Position numbers and translations under genes: made by a program
Part shown: one piece after another, positions 8,269 to 15,930 of the stretch
Layout: each line of letters starts with the position of its first letter
Numbering within the stretch: position 1 is the first letter of the stretch
DNA from: CAYNYM01 sp049366815
Lineage (GTDB): Bacteria; Desulfobacterota; DSM-4660; Desulfatiglandales; HGW-15
Length of the DNA: 64,000 bases
Direction: 5' to 3'
Assembly: GCA_049366815.1 (NCBI GenBank)
Contig: JBMNCO010000218.1
Coordinates: 28,781 to 92,780 of the forward strand
The notes under the pieces: model-generated
Database searches by the model: none
What the model saw: only the letters and a program-made list of their open reading frames with translations
Told to the model about the DNA's origin: nothing

Positions 8269-9282
8269 TTGGACTCGATAGACACGCTCGTCGGAGCAAG
8301 GAAGGCGGCCATTTTCTTGATGATAATGGGCGAAGACTTCACCGCAAAGGTCTTCAAGCATCTTGATGAGAAGGAAATCAAGACCATCGGCGAACACATG
8401 GCCCAGATCAAGACCGTGGAGCCCAAGACGGTCTCTGCGATCATGGAAGAGTTCTCCCACAGTTTCGAAGGCGGGGGCGGTGTGGTGAAGGTCTCCGGAA
8501 GGCAGTTTTTGGAGAGAAGCGTCAACAAGGCCTTTGATCCCAGGAAGGCGGACGGCCTTCTGGCCGATGTGTTCTCAAATCGAGGATTGGTATCTCTTGA
8601 AAAACTGAACGCACTCAATCCCACCGCGCTGGCCAACATGCTGTCAAGCGAGCACCCCCAGACCATCGCACTCCTTCTGGTCAACATGAAATACCAACAG
8701 GCGGCTGAGGTTATTCAGCAACTTCCCGGCGATGTCCAATGCGAGGTGATTACACGCATTGCGGACCTTGAAGACGTACCGAACGAGGTGGTCCAGGAAA
8801 TTACGGAGATCGTAGAGGCACAGATCTCCGATATCAGTAAGTCCTCCGATGAAAACCTGGGGGGGATTCAGACCGCTGCCGAGATTCTGAATCATATGGA
8901 TCAAAAGACCGAGACCGCCATTCTGGAAAAGTTGGAGATGGAACGGGAGGAACTGGCCGAGGAGATCCGCCAGTCCATGTTTGTCTTTGAAGATTTGATC
9001 ACGCTTGACGATCGCTCCGTCAGGGCACTCCTCAAAGAGATCAGTAATGATGAACTCATCCTTGCATTGAAAACCGCTGCAGAGGAACTGGTGGAAAAGA
9101 TCTTCGGCAATGTCAGCCAGCGCGCAGCCCAGATGATGAGAGAGGATATGGAGGTCATGGGCCCGGTGAGACTGAAAGATGTGGAGCAGGCCCAATTGAA
9201 TATCATCAAGATCGCCAGAAGACTGGCCGAGGAAGGGAAGATCGTCCTTGGAAGCAAAGGGGGCGATGATGTCCTTGTCTAG
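8269..9282 (+). CDS. fliG: Flagellar rotor switch protein FliG
   Basis: 337 residues. The middle-domain FliM-binding motif EHPQTIA starts at residue 128. The C-terminal torque helix region has the charged pattern VRALLKEISNDELILALK used to contact MotA. The start is TTG one base after the fliF stop, the only start that keeps the FliF-binding N-terminus (LVGARKAAIFLMIMGED). FliG sits on the MS ring and transmits torque from the stator to the rotor. The 3' end overlaps fliH. Confidence 0.95.
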   Translation: MDSIDTLVGARKAAIFLMIMGEDFTAKVFKHLDEKEIKTIGEHMAQIKTVEPKTVSAIMEEFSHSFEGGGGVVKVSGRQFLERSVNKAFDPRKADGLLADVFSNRGLVSLEKLNALNPTALANMLSSEHPQTIALLLVNMKYQQAAEVIQQLPGDVQCEVITRIADLEDVPNEVVQEITEIVEAQISDISKSSDENLGGIQTAAEILNHMDQKTETAILEKLEMEREELAEEIRQSMFVFEDLITLDDRSVRALLKEISNDELILALKTAAEELVEKIFGNVSQRAAQMMREDMEVMGPVRLKDVEQAQLNIIKIARRLAEEGKIVLGSKGGDDVLV

Positions 9283-10018
9283 CATGATCGAAGAACATAA
9301 AAACGTTCTGTTTCAGTTCGAGGACTTTGAGGCGGAAGAGATCCAGCAGGAAAGTTCGGCCAGGCCCTCCGAGGGTGACGGTGGATGTATCGAACTGCCT
9401 GTGTGCGGACCCCGCCGATTGCAGGGGGAGTCGAAGGAAAAAGACGGGGCCTCACAGGACCCGGGGGACGACCGGGAAGACCTCGATACGCAGCTTGCAA
9501 GGCTGGAACGGGAGGCCTATGAAAAGGGCTTCGAGCAGGGACAGCGGGACGGCGTCGCCCTGGAAGAAAGACAGATAGAAGAAAAAGGTAAACAACTGGA
9601 GGCCCTTTTTTCAAAAATCCGTGACCTGAGGAAAAACATATACGCAGAGGCGGAAAAAGAAGTCCTTCAACTGAGCACCCTGATAGCCAAAAAAATCATA
9701 AGAAAGGAAATCAGTCTGGACCCGCAGGTCATCGCCCGTACCATAAGGGCGGCACTGGAACACCTGGTGGACAAGAGCCGTCTCAGAATTTTGATCAATC
9801 CTGATGATATGGAGGAAGTCAGGAGAATTCTCCCTGAAATCGCGAACCAGGCCAAAGGGGGCGAATTCCATGTGGTTGAGGATCATTCCATAGAACGCGG
9901 GGGCTGCATTCTTGAGAGCGGATTCGGCAGAATCAATGCCACGCTGGAGGACCAACTGGAGATGCTGCAGGAGGAAATAGAGGAAGAATTCAAATGCGCC
10001 CCGGGAGAGACCGCATGA
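9269..10018 (+). CDS. fliH: Flagellar assembly protein FliH, export ATPase regulator
   Basis: 249 residues from ATG 9269, with another ATG at 9266 and GGGGG just upstream. A TTG at 9248 is also open but buried in fliG. The glycine-bearing helix (AYEKGFEQGQRDG, ~75-90) is the FliH coiled-coil signature. The C-terminal half (VDKSRLRILINPDDMEEV, then GGCILESGFGRINATLEDQL) is the conserved FliI-binding domain. FliH dimers tether the ATPase FliI to the export apparatus and the C ring. It overlaps fliG at the start and fliI by ATGA at the end. Confidence 0.92.
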   Translation: MSLSSMIEEHKNVLFQFEDFEAEEIQQESSARPSEGDGGCIELPVCGPRRLQGESKEKDGASQDPGDDREDLDTQLARLEREAYEKGFEQGQRDGVALEERQIEEKGKQLEALFSKIRDLRKNIYAEAEKEVLQLSTLIAKKIIRKEISLDPQVIARTIRAALEHLVDKSRLRILINPDDMEEVRRILPEIANQAKGGEFHVVEDHSIERGGCILESGFGRINATLEDQLEMLQEEIEEEFKCAPGETA

Positions 10019-11340
10019 GCCTTTCCCTGGATCGTTACCTTCACCGAGTCGCATCGGGTCAAACCATACGCGCGGAAGGACAGGTCAAAAAGGTGGTCGG
10101 GACGATCATCGAGGGCCAAGGTCCTGCCATCCCCGTAGGCGGCCTATGTCGAATCCTGACGACCAAGGCCTCTGAACCCGTGCCAGCGGAGGCTGTGGGA
10201 TTCCGGGACGACAGGGTGCTTCTGATGCCGCTCTCCAGCTGTGACGGTGTCCGGCCCGGGTGCAGGATTCTCGCGGAGAAATACGAGGCCAGGGTTGGAG
10301 TGGGTCACGACATGCTGGGGCGCGTGATCGATGCACTCGGCCGTCCTCTGGACAGCGGCCCCCCTCTGCGGCCCACGAAGCTCGTACCCCTCTATGCCCG
10401 GCCCCTGAATCCCCTGCAGAGAAAGAGGATAAAGGAACCCCTGGACGTCGGGGTGCGGGCCATCAACTGTCTTGTCACCCTTGCAAAGGGACAGCGCTGC
10501 GGTATCATGGCCGGTTCCGGCGTCGGGAAGAGTGTTCTCCTGGGAATGATGGCCAGGTATACCAAGGCGGATGTCAATGTTATCGCCCTGATTGGAGAGC
10601 GGGGAAGGGAGGTCAAGGAATTCATTGAACGGGATCTTGGAGAAGAGGGCCTGAAACGTTCTGTGGTGATCACGGCGACCTCTGATACTTCTCCCCTTAT
10701 CAGGATTCGCGGGGCCTATCTCGCCGCCGCCGTCGGGGAATTCTTCAGGGACCAGGAAAAAGATGTCCTGCTCATGATGGATTCCGTGACCCGCTTTGCC
10801 ATGGCGGCCCGGGAAGTGGGGCTGGCCTCCGGTGAGCCGCCTACCACAAAGGCCTATCCCCCGAGCGTCTTCGCCCATTTACCCAAGCTCCTGGAGCGGG
10901 CCGGAACAGACGGGCACGGGGGTTCCATTACCGGACTCTATACGGTTCTTGTTGAAGGAGATGACATGAACGAGCCGATCGGCGACGCGGTTCGCTCCAT
11001 CGTGGATGGCCACATCGTCCTGGACCGGCGGCTGGCATCCCGGGGGCACTATCCGGCGATCGATGTCCTGTCCAGTGTAAGCCGCCTCATGTCGGATGTG
11101 GTGGAAAAGGCTCACCTGGAAAGGGCCTACGAATTGCGCCGCATCCTGGCGGATTATGCCAAGATTGAAGACCTGGTCAATCTCGGGGCCTATGAGAAGG
11201 GGAACAACCCCAGGACGGACAGGGCACTGGAAATGATCGACGAGGTCAACGGACTGCTGCAGCAGGATGTGGTCGCGGCGTCGGCCATGGAGGAGGGGCT
11301 GCGGGATATGACCCGGTTGCTGACCTTTAAAAAATTGTGA
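10015..11340 (+). CDS. fliI: Flagellum-specific export ATPase FliI
   Basis: 441 residues from ATG 10015, which overlaps the fliH stop as ATGA; an upstream in-frame ATG at 9994 is less likely. Walker A is GSGVGKS, followed by the F1/FliI-type segment LIGERGREVKEFIE, Walker B LLMMDSVTRFA, and the type III ATPase motif EPPTTKAYPPSVF. The C-terminus has the substrate-binding helical domain. FliI hexamers energise export with FliH and FliJ. Unlike the genes before it, it is followed by a 239-base gap containing repeats. Confidence 0.95.
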   Translation: MSLSLDRYLHRVASGQTIRAEGQVKKVVGTIIEGQGPAIPVGGLCRILTTKASEPVPAEAVGFRDDRVLLMPLSSCDGVRPGCRILAEKYEARVGVGHDMLGRVIDALGRPLDSGPPLRPTKLVPLYARPLNPLQRKRIKEPLDVGVRAINCLVTLAKGQRCGIMAGSGVGKSVLLGMMARYTKADVNVIALIGERGREVKEFIERDLGEEGLKRSVVITATSDTSPLIRIRGAYLAAAVGEFFRDQEKDVLLMMDSVTRFAMAAREVGLASGEPPTTKAYPPSVFAHLPKLLERAGTDGHGGSITGLYTVLVEGDDMNEPIGDAVRSIVDGHIVLDRRLASRGHYPAIDVLSSVSRLMSDVVEKAHLERAYELRRILADYAKIEDLVNLGAYEKGNNPRTDRALEMIDEVNGLLQQDVVAASAMEEGLRDMTRLLTFKKL

Positions 11341-11352
11341 AAAGTGTAACAC

Positions 11353-11396
11353 TTCAGCCCTTTGAAAAATCCGAAAGGAAATCATGCGCCCTTTCT
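11353..11396 (+). repeat. 44-base intergenic repeat A, copy 1
   Basis: Starts with TTCAGCCCTTTGAAAAAT and matches 22148-22191 with three mismatches over 44 bases. CCTTT and AAAGG flank a short loop, so a small hairpin is possible. It lies just after the stop of fliI, as copy 2 lies just after the stop of fliQ. Confidence 0.75.
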
Positions 11397-11404
11397 GAAG
11401 TGAC

Positions 11405-11545
11405 TAGCGGGAGGGCGCCGTCCACGGTGACCGTTGCTTGCGGGATTTCGGCCCTTCATCCGTCCTGATTCAGGGCCGAAATATCCCGCCCCAGGCAAGA
11501 CTCCGGGAAAATCCCGACCCGTGCTTTCCGCCGCTGTCTCGGGTG
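11405..11545. repeat. Intergenic palindromic repeat B, copy 1 (before fliJ)
   Basis: The core is a large hairpin: CGGGATTTCGGCCCT at 11441-11455 pairs with its complement at 11472-11488 (two extra bases in the right arm) across a 16-base loop. Similarity to copy 2 (12797-12915) continues on both sides, including CTCCGGGAAAATCCCG downstream. The core loop differs from copy 2 by a single base. Confidence 0.75.
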
Positions 11546-11579
11546 GGGACGTCAATAAAGAGACAGGAGATGATGAAGG

Positions 11580-12023
11580 TTGGGCTTCAAATTCAGATAT
11601 GAGGCGCTTCTTTCCCTCAGAGAGCGACTGAAGGAACAGGCGGAGATCGAGTTGGCCGGGGCCCGGAAGCAATTGAGGGAGGCCCGCGATCGCCTCGATC
11701 TTTACCAGGGGCGATATCATCAGGCCCGCGACGCTTTCGAATCCAGACTGAAGCGGCCGATCCCGTCAGGGGAGATCTGCAGCTACAGAGACTACCTGGC
11801 CGGCCTGAGTGAAAAGATCTCGGCACAGGGGGTCGAAATAGGGAAAAGAGAGGAGCTTGTCAGAGAAAAGATCCGGGATCTCATGGCCAAGACAAAGCAG
11901 TACAGGGTGATGGAAAAGCTTAAGGAAAAGGACCTGATAAAATGGCGCGATCAACAATTCCAAGAAGAACAGAAGTGGATGAACGAGGTGGCCATAACAA
12001 GGCACGGGAGGCCGTTCCTTTAA
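11580..12023 (+). CDS. fliJ: Flagellar export chaperone/stalk protein FliJ
   Basis: 147 residues, the FliJ length, almost wholly alpha-helical coiled coil rich in Lys, Glu, Arg and Gln. It begins with the family pattern FKFRYEALLSLRER. TTG at 11580 is the only usable start, since an in-frame stop lies two codons upstream; AGGAG precedes it by nine bases. FliJ is the central stalk of the export ATPase and a chaperone escort. It follows fliI but is separated by repeat-filled DNA, and overlaps the next gene by 82 bases. Confidence 0.85.
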   Translation: MGFKFRYEALLSLRERLKEQAEIELAGARKQLREARDRLDLYQGRYHQARDAFESRLKRPIPSGEICSYRDYLAGLSEKISAQGVEIGKREELVREKIRDLMAKTKQYRVMEKLKEKDLIKWRDQQFQEEQKWMNEVAITRHGRPFL

Positions 12024-12595
12024 AGAGGAAAAGACGCATCTTCAACCTCGGGATCCTCCTTGTCCTCCTGGTGATTTCCAAGATTGTTATCAGCGGCGCC
12101 TATCTGGGTCTGTGCCCCGTCCAGTTCGAGCCTGCTTCCATGGCCATGGCACAAAGCGCCGAACCCGCGACGCCCGATCAAAACGCCGCCTCGAGGACGC
12201 CGGATGTAAACGTAAACAGGCCGGATAAAAGGGCCGGTGATCTCAAGGCCAGGGAACTGGAACTGAAGAAAAGAGAGGAAGAACTTCTTCCCCTGAAAAC
12301 GGAAATCGAGGAGAAGCTCGCAGAACTCAATGAACTCCAGTTAAAGTTGACGGCCTATGCCAAAAGGCTGGCAGACAGGGAGAAGGCCCTGGAGGATTCA
12401 AAAATGGGTCATCTTGTAGAGCTTTACTCAGCCATGGAACCCGAGAGGGCGGCCGCCATTATGGATCGGCTCAAGGATCCCACGGTCGTCCTCATATTGA
12501 GACACATGAAAGGGAAATCCGCCGGAAAGATTCTGGCCGTGATGAATCCCGAGCGCGGCGCTGCGATCAGCGAAAAATTGACAAACCTCGACTGA
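11942..12595 (+). CDS. MotE-like flagellar protein (MgtE N-terminal-like domain)
   Basis: 217 residues. A basic start is followed by one membrane segment (~34-55, FNLGILLVLLVISKIVISGA). After a Pro/Ala-rich linker comes a charged coiled coil (~100-150). The C-terminal domain (ALEDSKMGHLVELYSAMEPE, then AAAIMDRL and MNPERGAAISEKL) resembles the MgtE N-terminal/MotE family. Similar proteins follow fliJ in other flagellar operons. The likely site is the periplasm, anchored in the inner membrane. The start lies within fliJ after AAGGAAAAGG, so translation is probably coupled. A later GTG at 11975 is a possible alternative start. Confidence 0.75.
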   Translation: MARSTIPRRTEVDERGGHNKAREAVPLKRKRRIFNLGILLVLLVISKIVISGAYLGLCPVQFEPASMAMAQSAEPATPDQNAASRTPDVNVNRPDKRAGDLKARELELKKREEELLPLKTEIEEKLAELNELQLKLTAYAKRLADREKALEDSKMGHLVELYSAMEPERAAAIMDRLKDPTVVLILRHMKGKSAGKILAVMNPERGAAISEKLTNLD

Positions 12596-12753
12596 CCGGT
12601 TTTTCCTGAACAACCCTGGTTTCAGGCCCGGCCCTGTCTCCCGGAACGAGAAACCCTGAACCCCATTGCCGGGCTTTCCAAAGGGCCGAACCTGCACCTT
12701 CCTGTTCCTCGTGATACCTACACCCGAACATCCTCGTCCGTAGTAGGACGTGC

Positions 12754-12821
12754 CGCTCCAGGCAGGACCCGGGATGTTCTCTTCGCTGCGCTCCCTCCGC
12801 CCTCCATGGCTCCGGTCGCTG
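12754..12821 (+). repeat. 68-base direct repeat, copy 1
   Basis: Begins CGCTCCAGG and contains CCGGGATGTTCT and GCTCCCTCCG. It aligns without gaps to 12940-13007, with about 12 differences, six of them clustered at positions 10-15. Copy 1 runs directly into palindromic repeat B copy 2. Confidence 0.7.
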
Positions 12822-12915
12822 CGGGATTTCGGCCCTTCATCCATCCTGATTCAGGGCCGAAATACGCCCGCTCCGAGAAAATCCCGGCCCCTGCCTTCCG
12901 TTGCCCGGTGAGGAT
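12797..12915. repeat. Intergenic palindromic repeat B, copy 2 (after the motE-like gene)
   Basis: CGGGATTTCGGCCCT at 12822-12836 pairs with the arm at 12853-12870 across a 16-base loop that is one base different from copy 1. The downstream part matches copy 1 after a short deletion. Together the two copies bracket the fliJ/motE-like gene pair. Confidence 0.75.
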
Positions 12916-12939
12916 GGTTTCGTCAAAAAGAGAGTTTTT

Positions 12940-13007
12940 CGCTCCAGGGGATGACCGGGATGTTCTGTTCGCTGCACTCCCTCCGTCGTCCACGGCTCAG
13001 GTCGCTG
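12940..13007 (+). repeat. 68-base direct repeat, copy 2
   Basis: Matches 12754-12821 at about 56 of 68 positions. It lacks the palindromic repeat B that follows copy 1, and continues into CTGAATCTCC. Confidence 0.7.
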
Positions 13008-13284
13008 CTGAATCTCCTCCATTTGTAACTACTCAGCTGGATAGGCCGTAGGCATTTAGGCTGTGAGGTGTCGCAGGAAGGGAAACTAATAGCCTTTGGC
13101 CTGCAGCCTAACCAACCTGAACAGTTCCCCCCATTTCTCCTTTGAAGTCACATGTCCGCGGGTGCGGAAAAAATTACCCACCTGAGATCTGCAGGGGTAA
13201 TTCTTGCCCTGAATCAATCCGGCTTGGTTGTTGGAAATCGCTGTAACATGCATAAATCATGAATAAAAAATCATTGATGGCCTT

Positions 13285-13299
13285 TGGCACGCCCGTTGC
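13285..13299 (+). promoter_or_regulatory. Sigma-54 promoter of fliK-flgD-flgE
   Basis: TGGCAC-GCCCG-TTGC, an exact match to the sigma-54 consensus with correct spacing and a following T. The expected start is near 13311, 34 bases before the fliK ATG. It lies immediately after the repeat-filled region. Confidence 0.88.
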
Positions 13300-13344
13300 T
13301 TCAGTCTTCAGACAAATGGAAAACCGAGACGTGAAGGATGGGAT

Positions 13345-15099
13345 ATGAAGGATGTTCTGCCGCTGAATAACCCCATGGGTTCAATGGGGGGCCGAATCGT
13401 CGGAAGAGGAAAAAATCCGAAGGATGTGGGGGCAAGTCTTTTCAGGGATTTCCTGGTCAAAAAGGGACAAGAAGTTCACACGCCCGGGACAGGGCTTCGG
13501 GCCGTCGGCAAGGGTGAGGATGGATCAGGGACGGTCTCCGGGACCGATGCCGTGAGGACCCTCGAGGAGACATTGGCCGGTCTGGGTTTGCCCCTTGGGC
13601 AACTCCGATTGCCGGACACGGCTTTGCCGCAGCTTGTTGAAGTCCTGGAAAAACAGGGTATCGGCCGGGACAGGGCGGAGCAGGTCATACTTGCCGCAAC
13701 CGAAAAGGATGGCACCATCCATATGGGCAGACTCCTGGCCGGTCTACAGAACCTGCAGGTCGATGAGAATCGGTACGTAAAAAAGACGATGGTGGAATCG
13801 GATGACGTGCCCCGGGTGGAATGGATTCTCGGAAAAATGGGCCTGGAGCCCGGCGAGGCCGCGGAAACGATCGCGCATTCGATCGACCCGAAAGGAGATC
13901 TTGACCTCAATAAGGTGGCCGAGGGTTTGAAAAAATTCATTCCAGGGGGAGCCTCCGAAGAGCAACTGAGTTCCTTGTGGCAGGGCCTGGGGGTGAAGGG
14001 CAAACCGGAGGGAATCGGAAGCAGATTCAGCGATCCCGAGGTGGTGGAGAGGCTCAGAGATTTTTCAGAGGCCCCTTCGCAGGAGGTACGACAGGTCGTC
14101 AAACAGGACCTGGCCGGCCTGTTGGTGCAGAAAGGGGTCCCACCTCAGGAGGTCAAGACCTTTTTGGACGGTCTTTCCGTAAGATATTCAGATGCCCTTC
14201 TCCGGACGGTGACACAGAGTGCGGATTCAGCGAATAGGCCTGCATCGGCGGGGGAGACGGCAAGCCTGCTGAATCAGGTGATCACCCCGCCGCGGGAGTG
14301 GAAAGGGGGGGGATGGGATGAGAGAATCCTTGAGATCCTCAAGCAGGGGAACCTCTTGACCAAAAGTCATGTGGGTGGGGAGCCCTTGGGGCGGAAAAAT
14401 TCCGCCTTCGCCGTCAATTCCGAGGAATGGATGAAATCCGGGGATCAGCAGACAAAGCGCGTCCATCCCGGCGGCATGACGGACCGGAATGGGGAAATCT
14501 CTCCGGAACTAAAAATGAGCGGCGACAGATCCTCGGGGAGGGGTTCCGCACAGGGTCAGGCCTTCAGGGCATTCGTCGAGACAGGAGAGTTTGCGGGAAG
14601 CGGTATGCATTCGGTCAGGGTGGGAAAGGGCAGCCTCGAGATGGGTTCGTTTGAGGTCTCCAAAAATACGGACGCACTTCCACACCCCCTTCCCAAAATT
14701 GCTGAAAGGATGATCTGGATGATCAGAGGAGGAGAGCAGAAGGGAAGCCTCCACATCTCTCCCCCTGAACTCGGTCGGCTCGATCTCGATCTGGTTGTAA
14801 AGAACGGGCACCTGCAGGCCAATCTGAGTGCGGAGAACCCGGCGGTCAAGGAGATCATCGAGTCCAACCTGAATCAACTTAAACAGCAACTGGCGGACCA
14901 GGGTTTTGTCGTGGAAAAATTTGAGGTGATGGTGGGGCACGATGGTCGAAATTCCCGTGACAATACCGACGGGACAACGGGAGGGCGGAAGCGCGAAGGG
15001 GTAAAGAAATCCGGGACCGGGGTGGATGCCCTGTCCGTGACAACCGGTGCGGCCCCTGATTCGCCCAGTAACCTGGGCCTTGTAGACATGCATGTTTAG
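13345..15099 (+). CDS. fliK: Flagellar hook-length control protein FliK
   Basis: 584 residues. The N-terminal two-thirds are low in conservation and rich in Gly, Lys and Glu, as in FliK rulers. The C-terminal domain (~455-560) has the Flg_hook signature: GSLHISPPELGRLDLDL, then LQANLSAENPAVKEII and a Leu/Gln-rich helix ending DQGFVVEKFEV. FliK is secreted during hook growth and its C-terminal domain triggers the FlhB specificity switch. It is the first gene after the sigma-54 promoter at 13285 and is followed by flgD and flgE. A second FliK-like protein is encoded at 30861. Confidence 0.88.
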   Translation: MKDVLPLNNPMGSMGGRIVGRGKNPKDVGASLFRDFLVKKGQEVHTPGTGLRAVGKGEDGSGTVSGTDAVRTLEETLAGLGLPLGQLRLPDTALPQLVEVLEKQGIGRDRAEQVILAATEKDGTIHMGRLLAGLQNLQVDENRYVKKTMVESDDVPRVEWILGKMGLEPGEAAETIAHSIDPKGDLDLNKVAEGLKKFIPGGASEEQLSSLWQGLGVKGKPEGIGSRFSDPEVVERLRDFSEAPSQEVRQVVKQDLAGLLVQKGVPPQEVKTFLDGLSVRYSDALLRTVTQSADSANRPASAGETASLLNQVITPPREWKGGGWDERILEILKQGNLLTKSHVGGEPLGRKNSAFAVNSEEWMKSGDQQTKRVHPGGMTDRNGEISPELKMSGDRSSGRGSAQGQAFRAFVETGEFAGSGMHSVRVGKGSLEMGSFEVSKNTDALPHPLPKIAERMIWMIRGGEQKGSLHISPPELGRLDLDLVVKNGHLQANLSAENPAVKEIIESNLNQLKQQLADQGFVVEKFEVMVGHDGRNSRDNTDGTTGGRKREGVKKSGTGVDALSVTTGAAPDSPSNLGLVDMHV

Positions 15100-15122
15100 G
15101 GGAATTTGAAAGGAGTTTGATG

Positions 15123-15824
15123 ATGATCAATCAGATCGCGGGAATCAATACTGTTTCAGAGGAGAACCTCTATGCTGAAAAATCCAACGACAGCCTGGGA
15201 AGAGATGAGTTCTTGAAGTTGTTTCTGGCCCAGATGAATCACCAGGATCCCCTCAATCCCATGGACTGCCAGGAGTTGTCATCTCAACTGGCACAGTTCA
15301 GCACGCTGGAACAACTCTACAACGTAAATGAAAACCTGGAGGGCATGGGCGCAACGCAGGCAGAGAGCAACCAGTATCAGGCCCTGAATTTCATCGGCAA
15401 GGACATCGTCGCCAAGGGAGACAGCCTCGTTTTGGAACAAGGGCAGGGGGCCTGCGGGAGTTTTGTTCTCGCAGACACCGCAGAGTGCACCGTCACCATC
15501 ACCGATACGGCGGGTTTCCCTGTGGGGCAAGTCGGTCTTGGGACGCTCGAGGCGGGGGAGCATGCCTTCACCTGGAACGGCAGGGACCTGTCAGGCGATC
15601 TGCAGGAACCGGGCACCTATAAATTTATAATCAGGGCGGCGGGCCCGCTCGGACAAGACGTATCGGTTGACACCCTGGTCACGGGCAAAATCGACCGCGT
15701 CAGTCTTCAGGACGATTCCCCCATATTATATGTGGGAGATATCCCTTTTAATATATCACAGATCATCAGCGTCAAGGTGTCTGACAATACCCTGTCAGCA
15801 GATGAGAGTGCGTTTACATCCTGA
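15123..15824 (+). CDS. flgD: Flagellar hook capping protein FlgD
   Basis: 233 residues from ATG 15123, seven bases after AGGAG; ATG 15120 and TTG 15117 are less well spaced. The N-terminus has the FlgD export/cap motif LGRDEFLKLFLAQMNHQDPL, followed by the conserved MDCQELSSQLAQFSTLEQL. The C-terminal half is beta-rich with the FlgD Ig-like pattern (FTWNGRDLSG, EPGTYKF). FlgD is the hook-assembly scaffold and caps growing FlgE. Its position between fliK and flgE is typical. Confidence 0.94.
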   Translation: MINQIAGINTVSEENLYAEKSNDSLGRDEFLKLFLAQMNHQDPLNPMDCQELSSQLAQFSTLEQLYNVNENLEGMGATQAESNQYQALNFIGKDIVAKGDSLVLEQGQGACGSFVLADTAECTVTITDTAGFPVGQVGLGTLEAGEHAFTWNGRDLSGDLQEPGTYKFIIRAAGPLGQDVSVDTLVTGKIDRVSLQDDSPILYVGDIPFNISQIISVKVSDNTLSADESAFTS

Positions 15825-15930
15825 CGAGCAGAGAAGACGGGAGAGGCAATCACAGGGGTTTTGTGGCGTCGGTTTTAGAACTTTCTGACAAAAAATCAAT
15901 ACAAACCACAGGATAGAGGAGGATAGGAAA

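Larger units (their letters stand above)
12596..13344. other. 749-base repeat-filled intergenic region before fliK
   Basis: No supported gene. It contains the 68-base direct repeats at 12754-12821 and 12940-13007, palindromic repeat B copy 2, a loosely palindromic stretch at about 13030-13115 (GGCCGTAGGCATTTAGGCTG against GCCTTTGGCCTGCAGCC), and the fliK sigma-54 promoter. Open frames on the minus strand here only translate the repeats. Confidence 0.6.

Noticed and set aside
12718..13022. Minus-strand frames over the repeats before fliK
   Set aside because: They translate the direct and palindromic repeats; no ribosome site or family match, and similar peptides at 11382-11720 come from the same repeats.
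15862..15876. TGGCGT-N5-TTAG before flgE
   Set aside because: Poor -12 element (TTAG); flgE is most likely served by the fliK promoter.
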